From the NCBI RefSeq assembly GCF_002091715.1, contig NZ_BDAG01000045.1:1-52461 (forward strand): a stretch of DNA of 52,461 bases, given 5' to 3'. The notes under the pieces are model-generated. The model was not told where the DNA came from. It was given only the letters and a program-made list of their open reading frames with translations, and did not search any database. Source of the stretch: Pseudomonas migulae NBRC 103157. Lineage in GTDB: Bacteria > Pseudomonadota > Gammaproteobacteria > Pseudomonadales > Pseudomonadaceae. Shown here piece by piece: positions 42,769 to 51,333 of the stretch. The position numbers and the translations under genes are program-made. How positions within the stretch are numbered: the first letter of the stretch is position 1; every line of letters starts with the position of its first letter.

Positions 42769-44433
42769 TTACATGTTCGGGTAAGTCGGGCCGCCAGCAC
42801 CTTCCGGTGCCACCCAGGTGATGTTCTGTGCAGGGTCCTTGATGTCGCAGGTCTTGCAGTGAACGCAGTTCTGGGCGTTGATCTGGAAGCGCTTCTCGCC
42901 GTCTTCCTTGGTCACCACTTCGTACACGCCGGCCGGGCAGTAGCGCTGGGCAGGTTCATCGTACATCGGCAGGTTCTTGGCGATCGGGATGCTTGGATCG
43001 GTCAGCTTCAGGTGGCAAGGCTGTTCTTCTTCGTGGTTGGTACCGGAGATGAACACCGAGCTGAGCTTGTCGAAACTGATCTTGCCGTCCGGTTTCGGGT
43101 AGTCGATCTTCTTGCAGTCGGCCGCGAGCTTCAGGCAAGCGTAATCCGGCTTGGTGTCGTGCAATGTGAACGGCAGTTTGCCGCCGAAGATGTTCTGGTC
43201 CAGCCAGTTGAAACCACCGCCAACGATGGCGCCGAACTTGTGGATCGCCGGACCGAAGTTGCGGCTGGCGAACAGTTCGTCGTAGAGCCAGCTCTTCTTG
43301 AACGCGTCGACGTAAGTGGTCAGCTCTTCGGTGCCGTCCTTCTCGGCGAACAGCGCCTCGGCCACGGATTCAGCGGCGAGCATGCCGGACTTCATCGCGG
43401 TGTGGCTGCCTTTGATCTTGGCGAAGTTCAGGGTGCCGAGGTCGCAACCGATCAGCGCACCGCCCTTGAAGACCATTTTCGGCAGCGAGTTCAGGCCGCC
43501 TTTGCAGATGGCGCGGGCGCCGTAGCTGATGCGCTTGCCGCCTTCCAGGTACTGCTTGAGCACCGGGTGATGCTTGAGGCGCTGGAACTCGTCGAACGGC
43601 GACAGGTAGGTGTTGCTGTAGGAAAGGTCGACGATCAGACCGACCACCACCTGGTTGTTTTCCAGGTGATAGAGGAAGGAGCCGCCGGTGTTCTCGGTGC
43701 CCATGATGTCCAGCGGCCAGCCGGCGGTGTGCACCACCAGGCCTGGCTGATGCTTGGCCGGGTCGATTTCCCAGATTTCTTTCAGGCCGATGCCGTAATG
43801 CTGGGCGTCGGCTTCGCTGTCGAGGTTGAAACGCTTGATCAACTGTTTGCCGATGTGGCCGCGGCAACCTTCGGCGAACAGCGTGTATTTGCCACGCAGT
43901 TCCATGCCCGGGGTGTACAGGCCTTCTTTCGGATGACCTTCGCGGTCAACGCCCAGATCACCGGTGATGATCCCGCGAACCACGCCGTTCTCGTCGAACA
44001 GTGCTTCCTGGGCGGCGAAGCCGGGGTAGATTTCCACGCCCAGGTTTTCGGCCTGCTGAGCCAGCCAGCGGCACAAGTTGCCCAGGGAGATGATGTAGTT
44101 ACCTTCGTTGTGCATGGTCTTGGGCACAAAGAGGTCAGGAATTTTCTGCGCGCTGTCGGCGTTCTTGAGAACGAAGATGTCGTCGCGGGTGACCGGCGTG
44201 TTGAGCGGGGCGCCGAGTTCTTTCCAGTCCGGGAACAATTCGTTCAGGGCGCGTGGTTCGAACACGGCGCCAGACAGGATGTGAGCACCGACTTCGGAGC
44301 CTTTTTCGACCACGCAGACGCTGATTTCCTTACCGGCTTCGGCGGCCTTCTGCTTCAAGCGGCAGGCGGCGGAAAGACCAGCGGGGCCGGCACCGACGAT
44401 GACCACGTCGAATTCCATGTATTCGCGTTCCAC
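42769..44433 (-). CDS. Electron transfer flavoprotein-ubiquinone oxidoreductase
   Basis: Inner-membrane-associated FAD and [4Fe-4S] enzyme that passes electrons from ETF to ubiquinone during fatty-acid and amino-acid oxidation. It has 554 residues. The FAD fingerprint is VIVGAGPAGLSAA at residues 10-22. The C-terminal cluster motif is CPAGVYE ... NCVHCKTCDIKDP. The start is GTG at 44433, 7 nt after TAGGAG; the ATG at 44418 has no such site. It is divergent from etfBA, its redox partner. Confidence 0.96.
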   Translation of the reverse strand: MEREYMEFDVVIVGAGPAGLSAACRLKQKAAEAGKEISVCVVEKGSEVGAHILSGAVFEPRALNELFPDWKELGAPLNTPVTRDDIFVLKNADSAQKIPDLFVPKTMHNEGNYIISLGNLCRWLAQQAENLGVEIYPGFAAQEALFDENGVVRGIITGDLGVDREGHPKEGLYTPGMELRGKYTLFAEGCRGHIGKQLIKRFNLDSEADAQHYGIGLKEIWEIDPAKHQPGLVVHTAGWPLDIMGTENTGGSFLYHLENNQVVVGLIVDLSYSNTYLSPFDEFQRLKHHPVLKQYLEGGKRISYGARAICKGGLNSLPKMVFKGGALIGCDLGTLNFAKIKGSHTAMKSGMLAAESVAEALFAEKDGTEELTTYVDAFKKSWLYDELFASRNFGPAIHKFGAIVGGGFNWLDQNIFGGKLPFTLHDTKPDYACLKLAADCKKIDYPKPDGKISFDKLSSVFISGTNHEEEQPCHLKLTDPSIPIAKNLPMYDEPAQRYCPAGVYEVVTKEDGEKRFQINAQNCVHCKTCDIKDPAQNITWVAPEGAGGPTYPNM

Positions 44434-44558
44434 AGGTTATCTCCTACTCAAGGCTCAACAGTTTTTTTTCTAATTGGAGGTTTGGTGTCGCATCCATGAA
44501 TCCCTGCGCAAGCGGGGAAGAGGACAATCGATGAACCACCTTTCTCTTTGGGTGGCGC

Positions 44559-44587
44559 ATTATATCTACACCACTCCTAGCGTCCAA
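44559..44587 (-). promoter_or_regulatory. ETF-QO promoter
   Basis: On the minus strand TTGGAC (44587-44582) and TATAAT (44564-44559) are 17 bp apart, about 125 bp before the start codon. Confidence 0.7.
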
Positions 44588-44589
44588 TA

Positions 44590-44603
44590 CAAACGTTTGT
44601 TTG
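44590..44603. promoter_or_regulatory. PsrA-type box
   Basis: CAAAC-N4-GTTTG matches the published PsrA consensus G/CAAAC(N2-4)GTTTG/C. It abuts the -35 of the ETF-QO promoter. In P. aeruginosa PsrA, a fatty-acid-responsive TetR regulator, is known to bind at the etf genes. Confidence 0.65.
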
Positions 44604-44655
44604 AATTGGCTCAAAGCCAGAGAAATCAAAGTCACGCGGCTTATGAACGGCTATT

Positions 44656-44695
44656 TTGCCGTATTGACCGGAATAGGCGTTCCGGTCAAGATACG
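44656..44695 (+). promoter_or_regulatory. Long inverted repeat in the etfBA leader region
   Basis: Perfect 10-bp arms TTGACCGGAA / TTCCGGTCAA (44663-44672, 44679-44688), extended outward by CCGTA / TACGG with a 2-nt bulge. TTTT follows 8 bp further on. It could be an operator, a leader hairpin or a weak terminator. The rest of 44434-44980 (about 550 bp) shows no gene. Confidence 0.5.
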
Positions 44696-44980
44696 GTCGG
44701 TTTTGCGCTCGCCGTAGGCTGACTGTTGGTTTCAAGAGCACCTCTAAAGACAGGGCGATGGCAGTACAAGGTGATGCGCGGCGCGGTGTTGGCGCGCAGT
44801 TTACACGCCACGATATTGAATGACTTGTTGGTCACCACTGACGAACGGTCATCAACTTCTTGAGCGAGGGTCACTTGATACGTATGCCGGCGTTTTTAGA
44901 GGTGCCCTTGCGCCCGATGAGCATCAACCGCCAGGTTCGCCTAGGCGACTTTCTTTTCACCGGAGAGTAACGAGGAATCC

Positions 44981-45730
44981 ATGAAGGTTCTTGTAGCTGT
45001 CAAACGCGTTGTGGATTACAACGTCAAGGTTCGCGTCAAGGCGGACAATTCCGGCGTCGACCTCGCTAACGTGAAGATGTCGATGAACCCATTCTGCGAA
45101 ATCGCCGTGGAAGAAGCCGTACGCCTGAAAGAGAAAGGTGTTGCGACTGAAATCGTCGTCGTTTCCGTCGGCCCGTCCACCGCTCAAGAGCAACTGCGCA
45201 CCGCGCTGGCTCTGGGTGCCGACCGCGCCATCCTCGTCGAATCCGCTGAAGATCTGACTTCCCTGGCGGTTGCCAAACTGTTGAAAGCTGTTGTCGACAA
45301 GGAACAGCCTCAGCTGGTGATCCTTGGCAAGCAAGCCATCGACAGCGACAACAACCAGACTGGCCAGATGCTCGCTGCATTGAGCGGTTACGGTCAGGGC
45401 ACCTTCGCTTCGAAAGTCGAAGTGTCCGGCGACAGCGTTGCCGTGACCCGCGAAATCGACGGCGGCGCGCAGACAGTTTCCCTGAAACTGCCAGCCATCG
45501 TCACCACCGACCTGCGTTTGAACGAGCCGCGCTACGCGTCCCTGCCAAACATCATGAAAGCCAAGAAGAAGCCTCTCGAAGTGCTGACTCCGGACGCTTT
45601 GGGCGTTTCCACCGCCTCCACCAACAAGACCGTGAAAGTCGAAGCGCCAGCTGCACGCAGCGCGGGTATCAAGGTCAAGTCGGTGGCTGAACTGGTCGAG
45701 AAACTGAAAAACGAAGCGAAGGTAATCTAA
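44981..45730 (+). CDS. etfB: Electron transfer flavoprotein beta subunit
   Basis: The 249-residue AMP-binding subunit of ETF. It starts MKVLVAVKRVVDYNVKVRVK, and the conserved MNPFCEIAVEEAVRLKE and GKQAIDSDNNQTGQMLA segments (the ETF-beta signature) are present. etfA begins at the next base. Confidence 0.97.
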   Translation: MKVLVAVKRVVDYNVKVRVKADNSGVDLANVKMSMNPFCEIAVEEAVRLKEKGVATEIVVVSVGPSTAQEQLRTALALGADRAILVESAEDLTSLAVAKLLKAVVDKEQPQLVILGKQAIDSDNNQTGQMLAALSGYGQGTFASKVEVSGDSVAVTREIDGGAQTVSLKLPAIVTTDLRLNEPRYASLPNIMKAKKKPLEVLTPDALGVSTASTNKTVKVEAPAARSAGIKVKSVAELVEKLKNEAKVI

Positions 45731-46660
45731 ATGACTATCTTGGTTATTGCTGAACACGACAACAAAGTGCTGGCCCCGGCCACGCTGAACACCGTGGCCG
45801 CTGCCGCCAAAATCGGCGGTGACATCCACGTACTGGTTGCTGGTCAGGGCGCTGGCGCCGTGGCTGAAGCCGCTGCGAAAATCGCTGGCGTAGCGAAAGT
45901 GCTGGTGGCCGATAACGCCGCCTACGCTCACCAACTGCCGGAAAACGTCGCACCGCTGGTGGCCGAATTGGGCAAAGGCTACAGCCACATCCTGGCTGCC
46001 GCGACTTCCAATGGCAAAAACATCCTGCCGCGCGTTGCCGCTCAGCTGGACGTTGACCAGATCTCCGAGATCATCTCGGTTGAAAGCGCTGACACCTTCA
46101 AGCGCCCGATCTACGCCGGTAACGCCATCGCCACCGTTCAGTCGAACGCTTCGGTCAAAGTGATCACCGTACGTGCCACCGGTTTCGACCCGGTTGCTGC
46201 TGAAGGTGGTTCCGCTGCTGTTGAAGCGGTTGCTGCTGCGCACAACGCTGGCACTTCCAGCTTCGTCGGTGAAGAACTGGCCAAGTCCGATCGTCCGGAA
46301 CTGACCGCTGCCAAAATCGTCGTTTCCGGCGGTCGCGGCATGCAGAACGGCGACAACTTCAAACACCTGTACGCCCTGGCCGACAAGCTGGGCGCTGCCG
46401 TCGGTGCTTCCCGCGCCGCGGTCGACGCAGGTTTCGTACCCAACGACATGCAGGTCGGTCAGACCGGCAAGATCGTTGCTCCACAGCTGTACATCGCGGT
46501 CGGTATCTCCGGCGCGATCCAGCACCTGGCCGGCATGAAAGACTCCAAAGTGATCGTTGCGATCAACAAGGACGAAGAAGCGCCGATCTTCCAGGTGGCC
46601 GATTACGGCCTGGTAGCGGACCTGTTCGAAGCCATCCCTGAGTTCGAGAAGCTGGTCTAA
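45731..46660 (+). CDS. etfA: Electron transfer flavoprotein alpha subunit
   Basis: The 309-residue FAD-binding subunit. The C-terminal FAD domain has SGGRGMQNGDNF, GASRAAVDAGFVPND, QVGQTGKIVAPQLYIAVGISGAIQHLAGM and the final NKDEEAPIFQVADYGLVADL. It directly follows etfB, and a strong terminator ends the operon. Confidence 0.97.
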   Translation: MTILVIAEHDNKVLAPATLNTVAAAAKIGGDIHVLVAGQGAGAVAEAAAKIAGVAKVLVADNAAYAHQLPENVAPLVAELGKGYSHILAAATSNGKNILPRVAAQLDVDQISEIISVESADTFKRPIYAGNAIATVQSNASVKVITVRATGFDPVAAEGGSAAVEAVAAAHNAGTSSFVGEELAKSDRPELTAAKIVVSGGRGMQNGDNFKHLYALADKLGAAVGASRAAVDAGFVPNDMQVGQTGKIVAPQLYIAVGISGAIQHLAGMKDSKVIVAINKDEEAPIFQVADYGLVADLFEAIPEFEKLV

Positions 46661-46681
46661 TCCAGCGGCTTGACCTATAAA

Positions 46682-46712
46682 GAGCCCGACCTTTTGGTCG
46701 GGCTTTTTTTTT
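46682..46712 (+). terminator. Terminator of etfBA
   Basis: Perfect stem GCCCGACC / GGTCGGGC with TTTT loop and nine T. Confidence 0.92.
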
Positions 46713-46718
46713 GCTCTT

Positions 46719-46807
46719 CTGTAGGAGCCGGCTTGCTGGCGATGGCATCACTTCGGTTCATCTGAAACACCGCAGTGATGCCATCGCCAGCAAGCCGGCG
46801 CCTGCGG
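46719..46807. repeat. REP pair
   Basis: Inverted copies of GTAGGAGCCGGCTTGCTGGCGATGGCATCAC; the right copy has C-to-G and T-to-C changes near its end. Confidence 0.88.
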
Positions 46808-46841
46808 GGGATATAACCGGGTTTGAGTGGAGTGTGTTGCC

Positions 46842-47681
46842 ATGGATTTGCGCCGCGTGTGTGGCTGGTCATTGCTGCTGGGTTTGACGGTGTTTTCGAC
46901 GCTGTCTATCGCGGCGGGCAAGTGCGAACGCCTGGTGGTCACCGGCAGCCCGGATGCGCCGCCGTATTTGTGGCAAGACCCGCAAAACCCCAAGCACCTG
47001 ATCGGTGCCAGTGCCGACCTGCTGCAACAAGTAGCAGAGCAGTTGGGCATCAAAGTCGAGATGCTCTATGCCGGCAAACGCGCCCAGGCGCTGGAGGAAG
47101 TGCGCAGTGGGCGCATGGACATGCTGGCGGATGCGCCGTTGACGGTCAGCGAGCTGGAAACCCTGGATTACATCCATCCGGCGTTGCTTGAAAACGATTA
47201 TCTGGTCTGGACCCGAAAAGACTCGTCTCTGGTCTACAACGAAGCACAGGACCTCCACGGTCACCCCGGCGCGTTGTCGGAAAAGTCTCGAATAACCCCG
47301 GAATTTGGTAAGTTCGCCGAGCAGCAATTGACCCTCGTACGTACGCCAAACCTGACCCAGGCCTTTCAGAAATTGCTCTTGGGCGAAGTGGAATTTGTCC
47401 TCGCGGGACGCTACTCCGGCATGGCAGCGGCACAGGCACTGAGCATGGCCAATGATCTGGTGGCGCGCCCACAACCGGTCGACAAACCTGGCTTGTTCCT
47501 CGCGGTTTCCCATAACTCCGCCTGCAACGATCCGTGGTTGCGCGGACAGCTGGCCAAAAAGATGACAGAATTGCCCGCGTCCGGACTGACGGAAGCCGTG
47601 CTGCTGCGCAACATCGAGCGCTGGAAAATTCAACTCTCTCAAAAGCAACAGCAACAACCCGCCAGTACCCCAAAACAGTAG
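46842..47681 (+). CDS. Periplasmic amino-acid-type binding protein (PBPb fold)
   Basis: A 279-residue precursor with a signal peptide ending near SIAAG (residue 26). The fold is that of bacterial extracellular solute-binding family 3 proteins: LVVTGSPDAPPYLW, DLLQQVAEQLGI, EEVRSGRMDMLADAPLTV and LLGEVEFVLAGRYSG. The C-terminus is Gln/Pro-rich (KQQQQPASTP). No permease or ATPase gene is near. The next genes are two envelope lipoproteins only 9 bp downstream, so it may be a sensor or binding partner and not part of an importer. The start at 46842 is behind GGAG. Confidence 0.85.
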   Translation: MDLRRVCGWSLLLGLTVFSTLSIAAGKCERLVVTGSPDAPPYLWQDPQNPKHLIGASADLLQQVAEQLGIKVEMLYAGKRAQALEEVRSGRMDMLADAPLTVSELETLDYIHPALLENDYLVWTRKDSSLVYNEAQDLHGHPGALSEKSRITPEFGKFAEQQLTLVRTPNLTQAFQKLLLGEVEFVLAGRYSGMAAAQALSMANDLVARPQPVDKPGLFLAVSHNSACNDPWLRGQLAKKMTELPASGLTEAVLLRNIERWKIQLSQKQQQQPASTPKQ

Positions 47682-47690
47682 GGATTTTTA

Positions 47691-48047
47691 GTGAGTATTC
47701 GACCTCTTTTCGCTGCCCTGGCCGTTCTGGCTCTGGCGGGTTGTGCAGCCGATCCGGCGCCGAATGAACAAATACGCCTGACCGATCAGGCACTGATACA
47801 AGCCAAAGCCGTGGGCGCCACCGCTGACGAGGTGCCGGAACTGAAACTGGCCGAAGACAAGTTCAGCCGTGCCCAGGGCGACATGGCGGACCAGTCCTAC
47901 AAGCATGCGCGGATGCGGGCCGAACAGGCTGAGCTGGATGCGCGCCTGGCCGAGGCGAAGGTCCTGACCCTTAAGAGCGAGGAGCAGTTGAACGTGCTCA
48001 ATACCCGCATCACCCGTCTGCGCAAGCAAGTGGGAGATGCCCAATGA
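47691..48047 (+). CDS. DUF4398 lipoprotein
   Basis: A 118-residue lipoprotein: signal peptide with lipobox LAGC (Cys18), then a helical, probably coiled-coil, DUF4398 domain (LKLAEDKFSRAQGDMADQSYKHARMRAEQAELDAR). The GTG start is 9 bp after the binding-protein gene; its end overlaps the OmpA gene by 4 bp (ATGA). The function of DUF4398 is not established. Confidence 0.85.
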   Translation: MSIRPLFAALAVLALAGCAADPAPNEQIRLTDQALIQAKAVGATADEVPELKLAEDKFSRAQGDMADQSYKHARMRAEQAELDARLAEAKVLTLKSEEQLNVLNTRITRLRKQVGDAQ

Positions 48048-48856
48048 GCCTCAAGTCCAGCGCCATCGGCGGATTGATCCTCGCAGGTTGCGCCAGCCTG
48101 TATGGCTGCGCCGGTCAGCACAGCGAAACCGCGTTGCAAGATGCCAGTGCCGACTTCCAGAAGGTCAAGGAAGATTCCAACGTGCTGCGTATCGCGCCGA
48201 AAGACGTGATTCGCGCCGGTGAGTCCCTGGCCCGCGCCGATCGCCTGTCCAGTTATTGGGGCAGCGGTTCGGACGTTGTCCATTACGCCTACCTGAGCAA
48301 GCGCTACAGCGAAATCGCTCGGGAGCACACCAATCAGGTGCTCAATGAAGAGCGCGCGGCGAAGCTCGAGCTGGAGCGTCAGCGCCTGCAACTGGCCTTG
48401 CGCGAGTCCAAGTTGCTCAGCGTGCAGCAGCAGGGCAAATGGCTCGAAGAACAGATTGTCGCGCTCGCCACCACCCAGACCGATCGTGGCCTGGTGATGA
48501 CCCTGGGCGACGTGCTGTTCGATACCGGCGAAGCGGAGTTGAAAAACTCGGCGAACCGCGTGGTGTTGAAAATCGTGCAGTTCCTGCAGCTCAACCCCAA
48601 GCGCGTCGTACGCATCGAAGGCTACGCCGACAGTACCGGTGGCAAGCAGGAAAACCTGAAGCTGTCCCGTGACCGTGCGCAATCGGTGGCCAATGTGCTG
48701 ATGGACCTGGGCATCGACGATAAACGTATCCAGGTCGAAGGGTATGGCGACGAATACCCGGTGGACGCGAACGCCTCCGAACGGGGGCGTGCACAGAACC
48801 GGCGGGTGGAAATTGTGTTCTCCGACGAAAAAGGCCAGCTCGGCGCCGCCCGCTAA
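48044..48856 (+). CDS. OmpA-family lipoprotein
   Basis: A 270-residue envelope protein. There is an N-terminal signal peptide with Cys16 or Cys22 as possible lipid sites (LILAGC or LYGC). A DUF4398-like helical region follows at about residues 30-140. The C-terminal OmpA/MotB peptidoglycan-binding domain (about 155-262) has GDVLFDTGEAELKNSA, IEGYADSTGGKQENLKLSRDRAQSV and RAQNRRVEIVF. It probably ties the outer membrane to peptidoglycan. It is translationally coupled to the small lipoprotein before it. Confidence 0.9.
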   Translation: MSLKSSAIGGLILAGCASLYGCAGQHSETALQDASADFQKVKEDSNVLRIAPKDVIRAGESLARADRLSSYWGSGSDVVHYAYLSKRYSEIAREHTNQVLNEERAAKLELERQRLQLALRESKLLSVQQQGKWLEEQIVALATTQTDRGLVMTLGDVLFDTGEAELKNSANRVVLKIVQFLQLNPKRVVRIEGYADSTGGKQENLKLSRDRAQSVANVLMDLGIDDKRIQVEGYGDEYPVDANASERGRAQNRRVEIVFSDEKGQLGAAR

Positions 48857-48886
48857 TGGGCGCCTCCTGGTAAATCTACGCACTCC

Positions 48887-48972
48887 GGTAGGAGCCGGCT
48901 TGCTGGCGATGGCGTCAACGCGTGTTTCAGATAAACCGCAGTGATGCCATCGCCAGCAAGCCGGCTCCTACA
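48887..48972. repeat. REP pair
   Basis: Inverted GGTAGGAGCCGGCTTGCTGGCGATGGCG-class copies after the OmpA gene. Confidence 0.88.
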
Positions 48973-49005
48973 AACCCGGCCTGCTTGTCAGCGCCGGGTT
49001 TTTTT
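48973..49005 (+). terminator. Terminator after the OmpA gene
   Basis: Stem AACCCGGC / GCCGGGTT with a 12-nt loop and a run of T. It directly follows the REP pair. Confidence 0.8.
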
Positions 49006-49031
49006 ACGCCTGCTAATCAACTCACAAAACA

Positions 49032-49104
49032 GTACAGTTTTTGCTGACACTGCACTGTACCGTCGACTATTGTGGCAACTGTCCCCGTACACTTCTAAAC
49101 TGTT
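49032..49104. promoter_or_regulatory. Repeated ACTGT/ACAGT sites before the MocR gene
   Basis: GTACAGT (49032-49038) and ACTGTAC (49054-49060) form an inverted repeat; AACTGT recurs at 49077 and 49098. MocR regulators bind such repeated half-sites. The 48857-49156 gap holds only this, the REP and the terminator. Confidence 0.5.
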
Positions 49105-49156
49105 CCGGTATTGTTTCACACAAGAATAAAATGCCCGTGAAATCGAGTGCTGCGTC

Positions 49157-50596
49157 ATGACCAATCTCTTGCTCTACCAACGTATTGCTCAGCAACTGGC
49201 CGAAGACATCCGTCGGGGTGTCTATCAACCGGGGGAGCGCGTGCCTTCGGTGCGCAAGATGAGCTCGCAGCTCAACGTCAGCCATGCCACGGTGTTGCAG
49301 GCTTACGCCAATCTCGAAGATCAGGGGCTGATCCGTGCCCGGCCGCAGTCGGGTTACTACGTGCACCAGACCCCGGCCCTGACTGCGCCGACCCCGGACA
49401 TCGCCCGGGTAGAGCGTCCCGGTCTGGTCACTCGCAGCAGCATCATTCAACAAGTGTTGGTCGAATCCCGGCGTGAGGGCGTGTTCCCTTTGGGCGCGGC
49501 GGTGCCCAGTGTCGATTACCTGCCGGTACGGGCGCTGCATCAGCAACTGGCCAAGGTCACCCGTTTCCATAGCCCGCGTGCTTTCAGCTACATGTTCAGC
49601 CCCGGTTTCGAGCCGCTGCGTCGCCAGGTGGCCATTCGCATGCGCGACGCCGGTGTGGTGGTCGATCCGTCCGAAGTGGTGATCACCCACGGCTGCGTCG
49701 ATGCCTTGCAGATGTCTCTGCGCGTACTGACCCGGCCGGGGGACTTGATCGCCGCCGAGTCGCCGACCTATTACGGTTTGTTGCAACTGGCCGACCTGCT
49801 GGGCCTCAAGGTCATCGAGATCCCCAGCGATCCGGCCACGGGCATGAGCCTTGAAGCCCTGCAACTGGCGGCCAATCAATGGTCGATCAAAGCGCTGGTG
49901 CTGACCACGCGCCTTAGCAATCCGCTGGGCGGCACCATGCCCGAAGAGCGTCAGAAACAACTGCTGCGTCTGGCTTCGGATTTCGATATTCAGGTGGTCG
50001 AAGACGATATCTACGGCGAACTGATGTTCGAGCAGGGCCGCACCAAGTCGCTCAAGGCCTACGACCGGCTGGATCGGGTGATCTATTGCTCGAGTTTCTC
50101 CAAGACCCTGTCTCCGGGTGTGCGGATCGGCTGGATGATCGCCGGCAAGTACCAGCAGGAAATCCAGCGCCTGCAGACTTTCAGCACGCATTCCGCCTGC
50201 AGCGTCACGCAGATGGGCATTGCTGCTTATCTGGAAAATGGCGGTTACGACCGGCATCTGCGCTACATCCGTCAGGAATACCGCAAGAACCTCAGCGCTT
50301 TCCAGCTCGCAGTGCAGCAGTATTTTCCTGAAGGCACGCAGATGACCCGGCCGACCGGCGGTTTCATTCTGTGGGTGAGTCTGCCAGGCCGGGTCAACAC
50401 GCAAGAGTTGCACGTGCGTGCGTTGCAACAAGGCATCAGCATTGCGCCGGGGCTGATTTTCAGTAACACCGAGCAGTTCAATCACTGCATTCGGCTTAAC
50501 TGTGGAACGCCCTGGAACCGTGAAGCCGAGCGTGCCTTGATGACCCTGGGCATGCTCGCCACGCAACTTTGCCAAGAGATGGCTGGCGGCCTTTGA
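49157..50596 (+). CDS. MocR-type (GntR/aminotransferase fusion) regulator
   Basis: A 479-residue PLP-dependent regulator. The N-terminal GntR winged helix is at residues 5-70 (GERVPSVRKMSSQLNVSHATVLQAYANLEDQGLI). A fold type I aminotransferase domain follows, with the PLP lysine in SSFSKTLSPGVRIGW and the NPLGGTMPEERQ and VVEDDIYGEL segments. It is PdxR-like in build, but no pdx or transaminase gene is adjacent, so its target is unknown. Confidence 0.93.
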   Translation: MTNLLLYQRIAQQLAEDIRRGVYQPGERVPSVRKMSSQLNVSHATVLQAYANLEDQGLIRARPQSGYYVHQTPALTAPTPDIARVERPGLVTRSSIIQQVLVESRREGVFPLGAAVPSVDYLPVRALHQQLAKVTRFHSPRAFSYMFSPGFEPLRRQVAIRMRDAGVVVDPSEVVITHGCVDALQMSLRVLTRPGDLIAAESPTYYGLLQLADLLGLKVIEIPSDPATGMSLEALQLAANQWSIKALVLTTRLSNPLGGTMPEERQKQLLRLASDFDIQVVEDDIYGELMFEQGRTKSLKAYDRLDRVIYCSSFSKTLSPGVRIGWMIAGKYQQEIQRLQTFSTHSACSVTQMGIAAYLENGGYDRHLRYIRQEYRKNLSAFQLAVQQYFPEGTQMTRPTGGFILWVSLPGRVNTQELHVRALQQGISIAPGLIFSNTEQFNHCIRLNCGTPWNREAERALMTLGMLATQLCQEMAGGL

Positions 50597-50694
50597 AAGG
50601 GCGGGCGGGTAATTCCCGCCCGAGCTTGTCATGTCGCGCCCAACAAGCGAGCATATGGCCCTCTGCCGATAGTGCCGTTAGCTTCGTTGGGTCC

Positions 50695-51168
50695 ATGAAA
50701 CCGATTTTTTCCGCCGTCTGGCTGTCGATCTGCCTGTTGATGACCTTCCAAGCGGAAAGCATCATGGCGGCTTCCGTTCAGGAAAAACCCGCCGCTGGCA
50801 CGGCCTCGAAAAAAACAGCACCGGTCAAGAAAGCCGCACCGGCCAAAAAGAACGTGGCCAAGGTGAAGAAACGTCCACCGATTGCGTCCAAGTCCAAACC
50901 GGCCAGCGAGGTTGTGAAAACCCAACTGCCTTCGGTTGACCTGGATTTGAGTCTGCCCGAGGAGATGGCCGAAGAGTTAAAGCCGATCGGTACAGTCCCG
51001 TTGCCCCGGCACGACGCCGTGTTGCCACAAATGTTCGGCGACAAGGCCGGCAGCTCTCCCTTCCAGCTTAATGGACGACTGATCAGCAACGAAATGAAGT
51101 TGCAACTGCGTAACGAAGAGCGCCGTGATGTTGAAGGCGCCGCGCTGGAATTCGAGTTCAAGCGATAA
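50695..51168 (+). CDS. Secreted Lys/Ala/Pro-rich protein
   Basis: A 157-residue precursor. A signal peptide of about 25 residues is followed by a basic Lys/Ala/Pro-rich stretch (KKTAPVKKAAPAKKNVAKVKKRPP) and an acidic C-terminal half. The C-terminal part (PSVDLDLSLPEEMAEELKPIG, then SPFQLNGRLISNEMKLQLRNEE) looks folded and may be the conserved core. Family not recognised. Low-complexity stretches of this kind are sometimes misnamed translation initiation factor 2. The start at 50695 has no strong ribosome-binding site. Confidence 0.75.
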   Translation: MKPIFSAVWLSICLLMTFQAESIMAASVQEKPAAGTASKKTAPVKKAAPAKKNVAKVKKRPPIASKSKPASEVVKTQLPSVDLDLSLPEEMAEELKPIGTVPLPRHDAVLPQMFGDKAGSSPFQLNGRLISNEMKLQLRNEERRDVEGAALEFEFKR

Positions 51169-51333
51169 CTCCTTCCCCACTGTGACCTGTTCGCCAGACG
51201 CTTTGTCGGAGACTGGTCAGTCACGTTCGGTTAAGCGTAAAAACCCGGCCTCCGGTAATTTAAAACAACTGTTTTAGCGGTTACTCTGTGCCCCGTCCTT
51301 TAACACATCGCCCTTCGCGAGGAGCTCGTCGTC

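Noticed and set aside
42700..44499. A 599-codon plus-strand frame over ETF-QO
   Set aside because: Antisense shadow of a certain gene.
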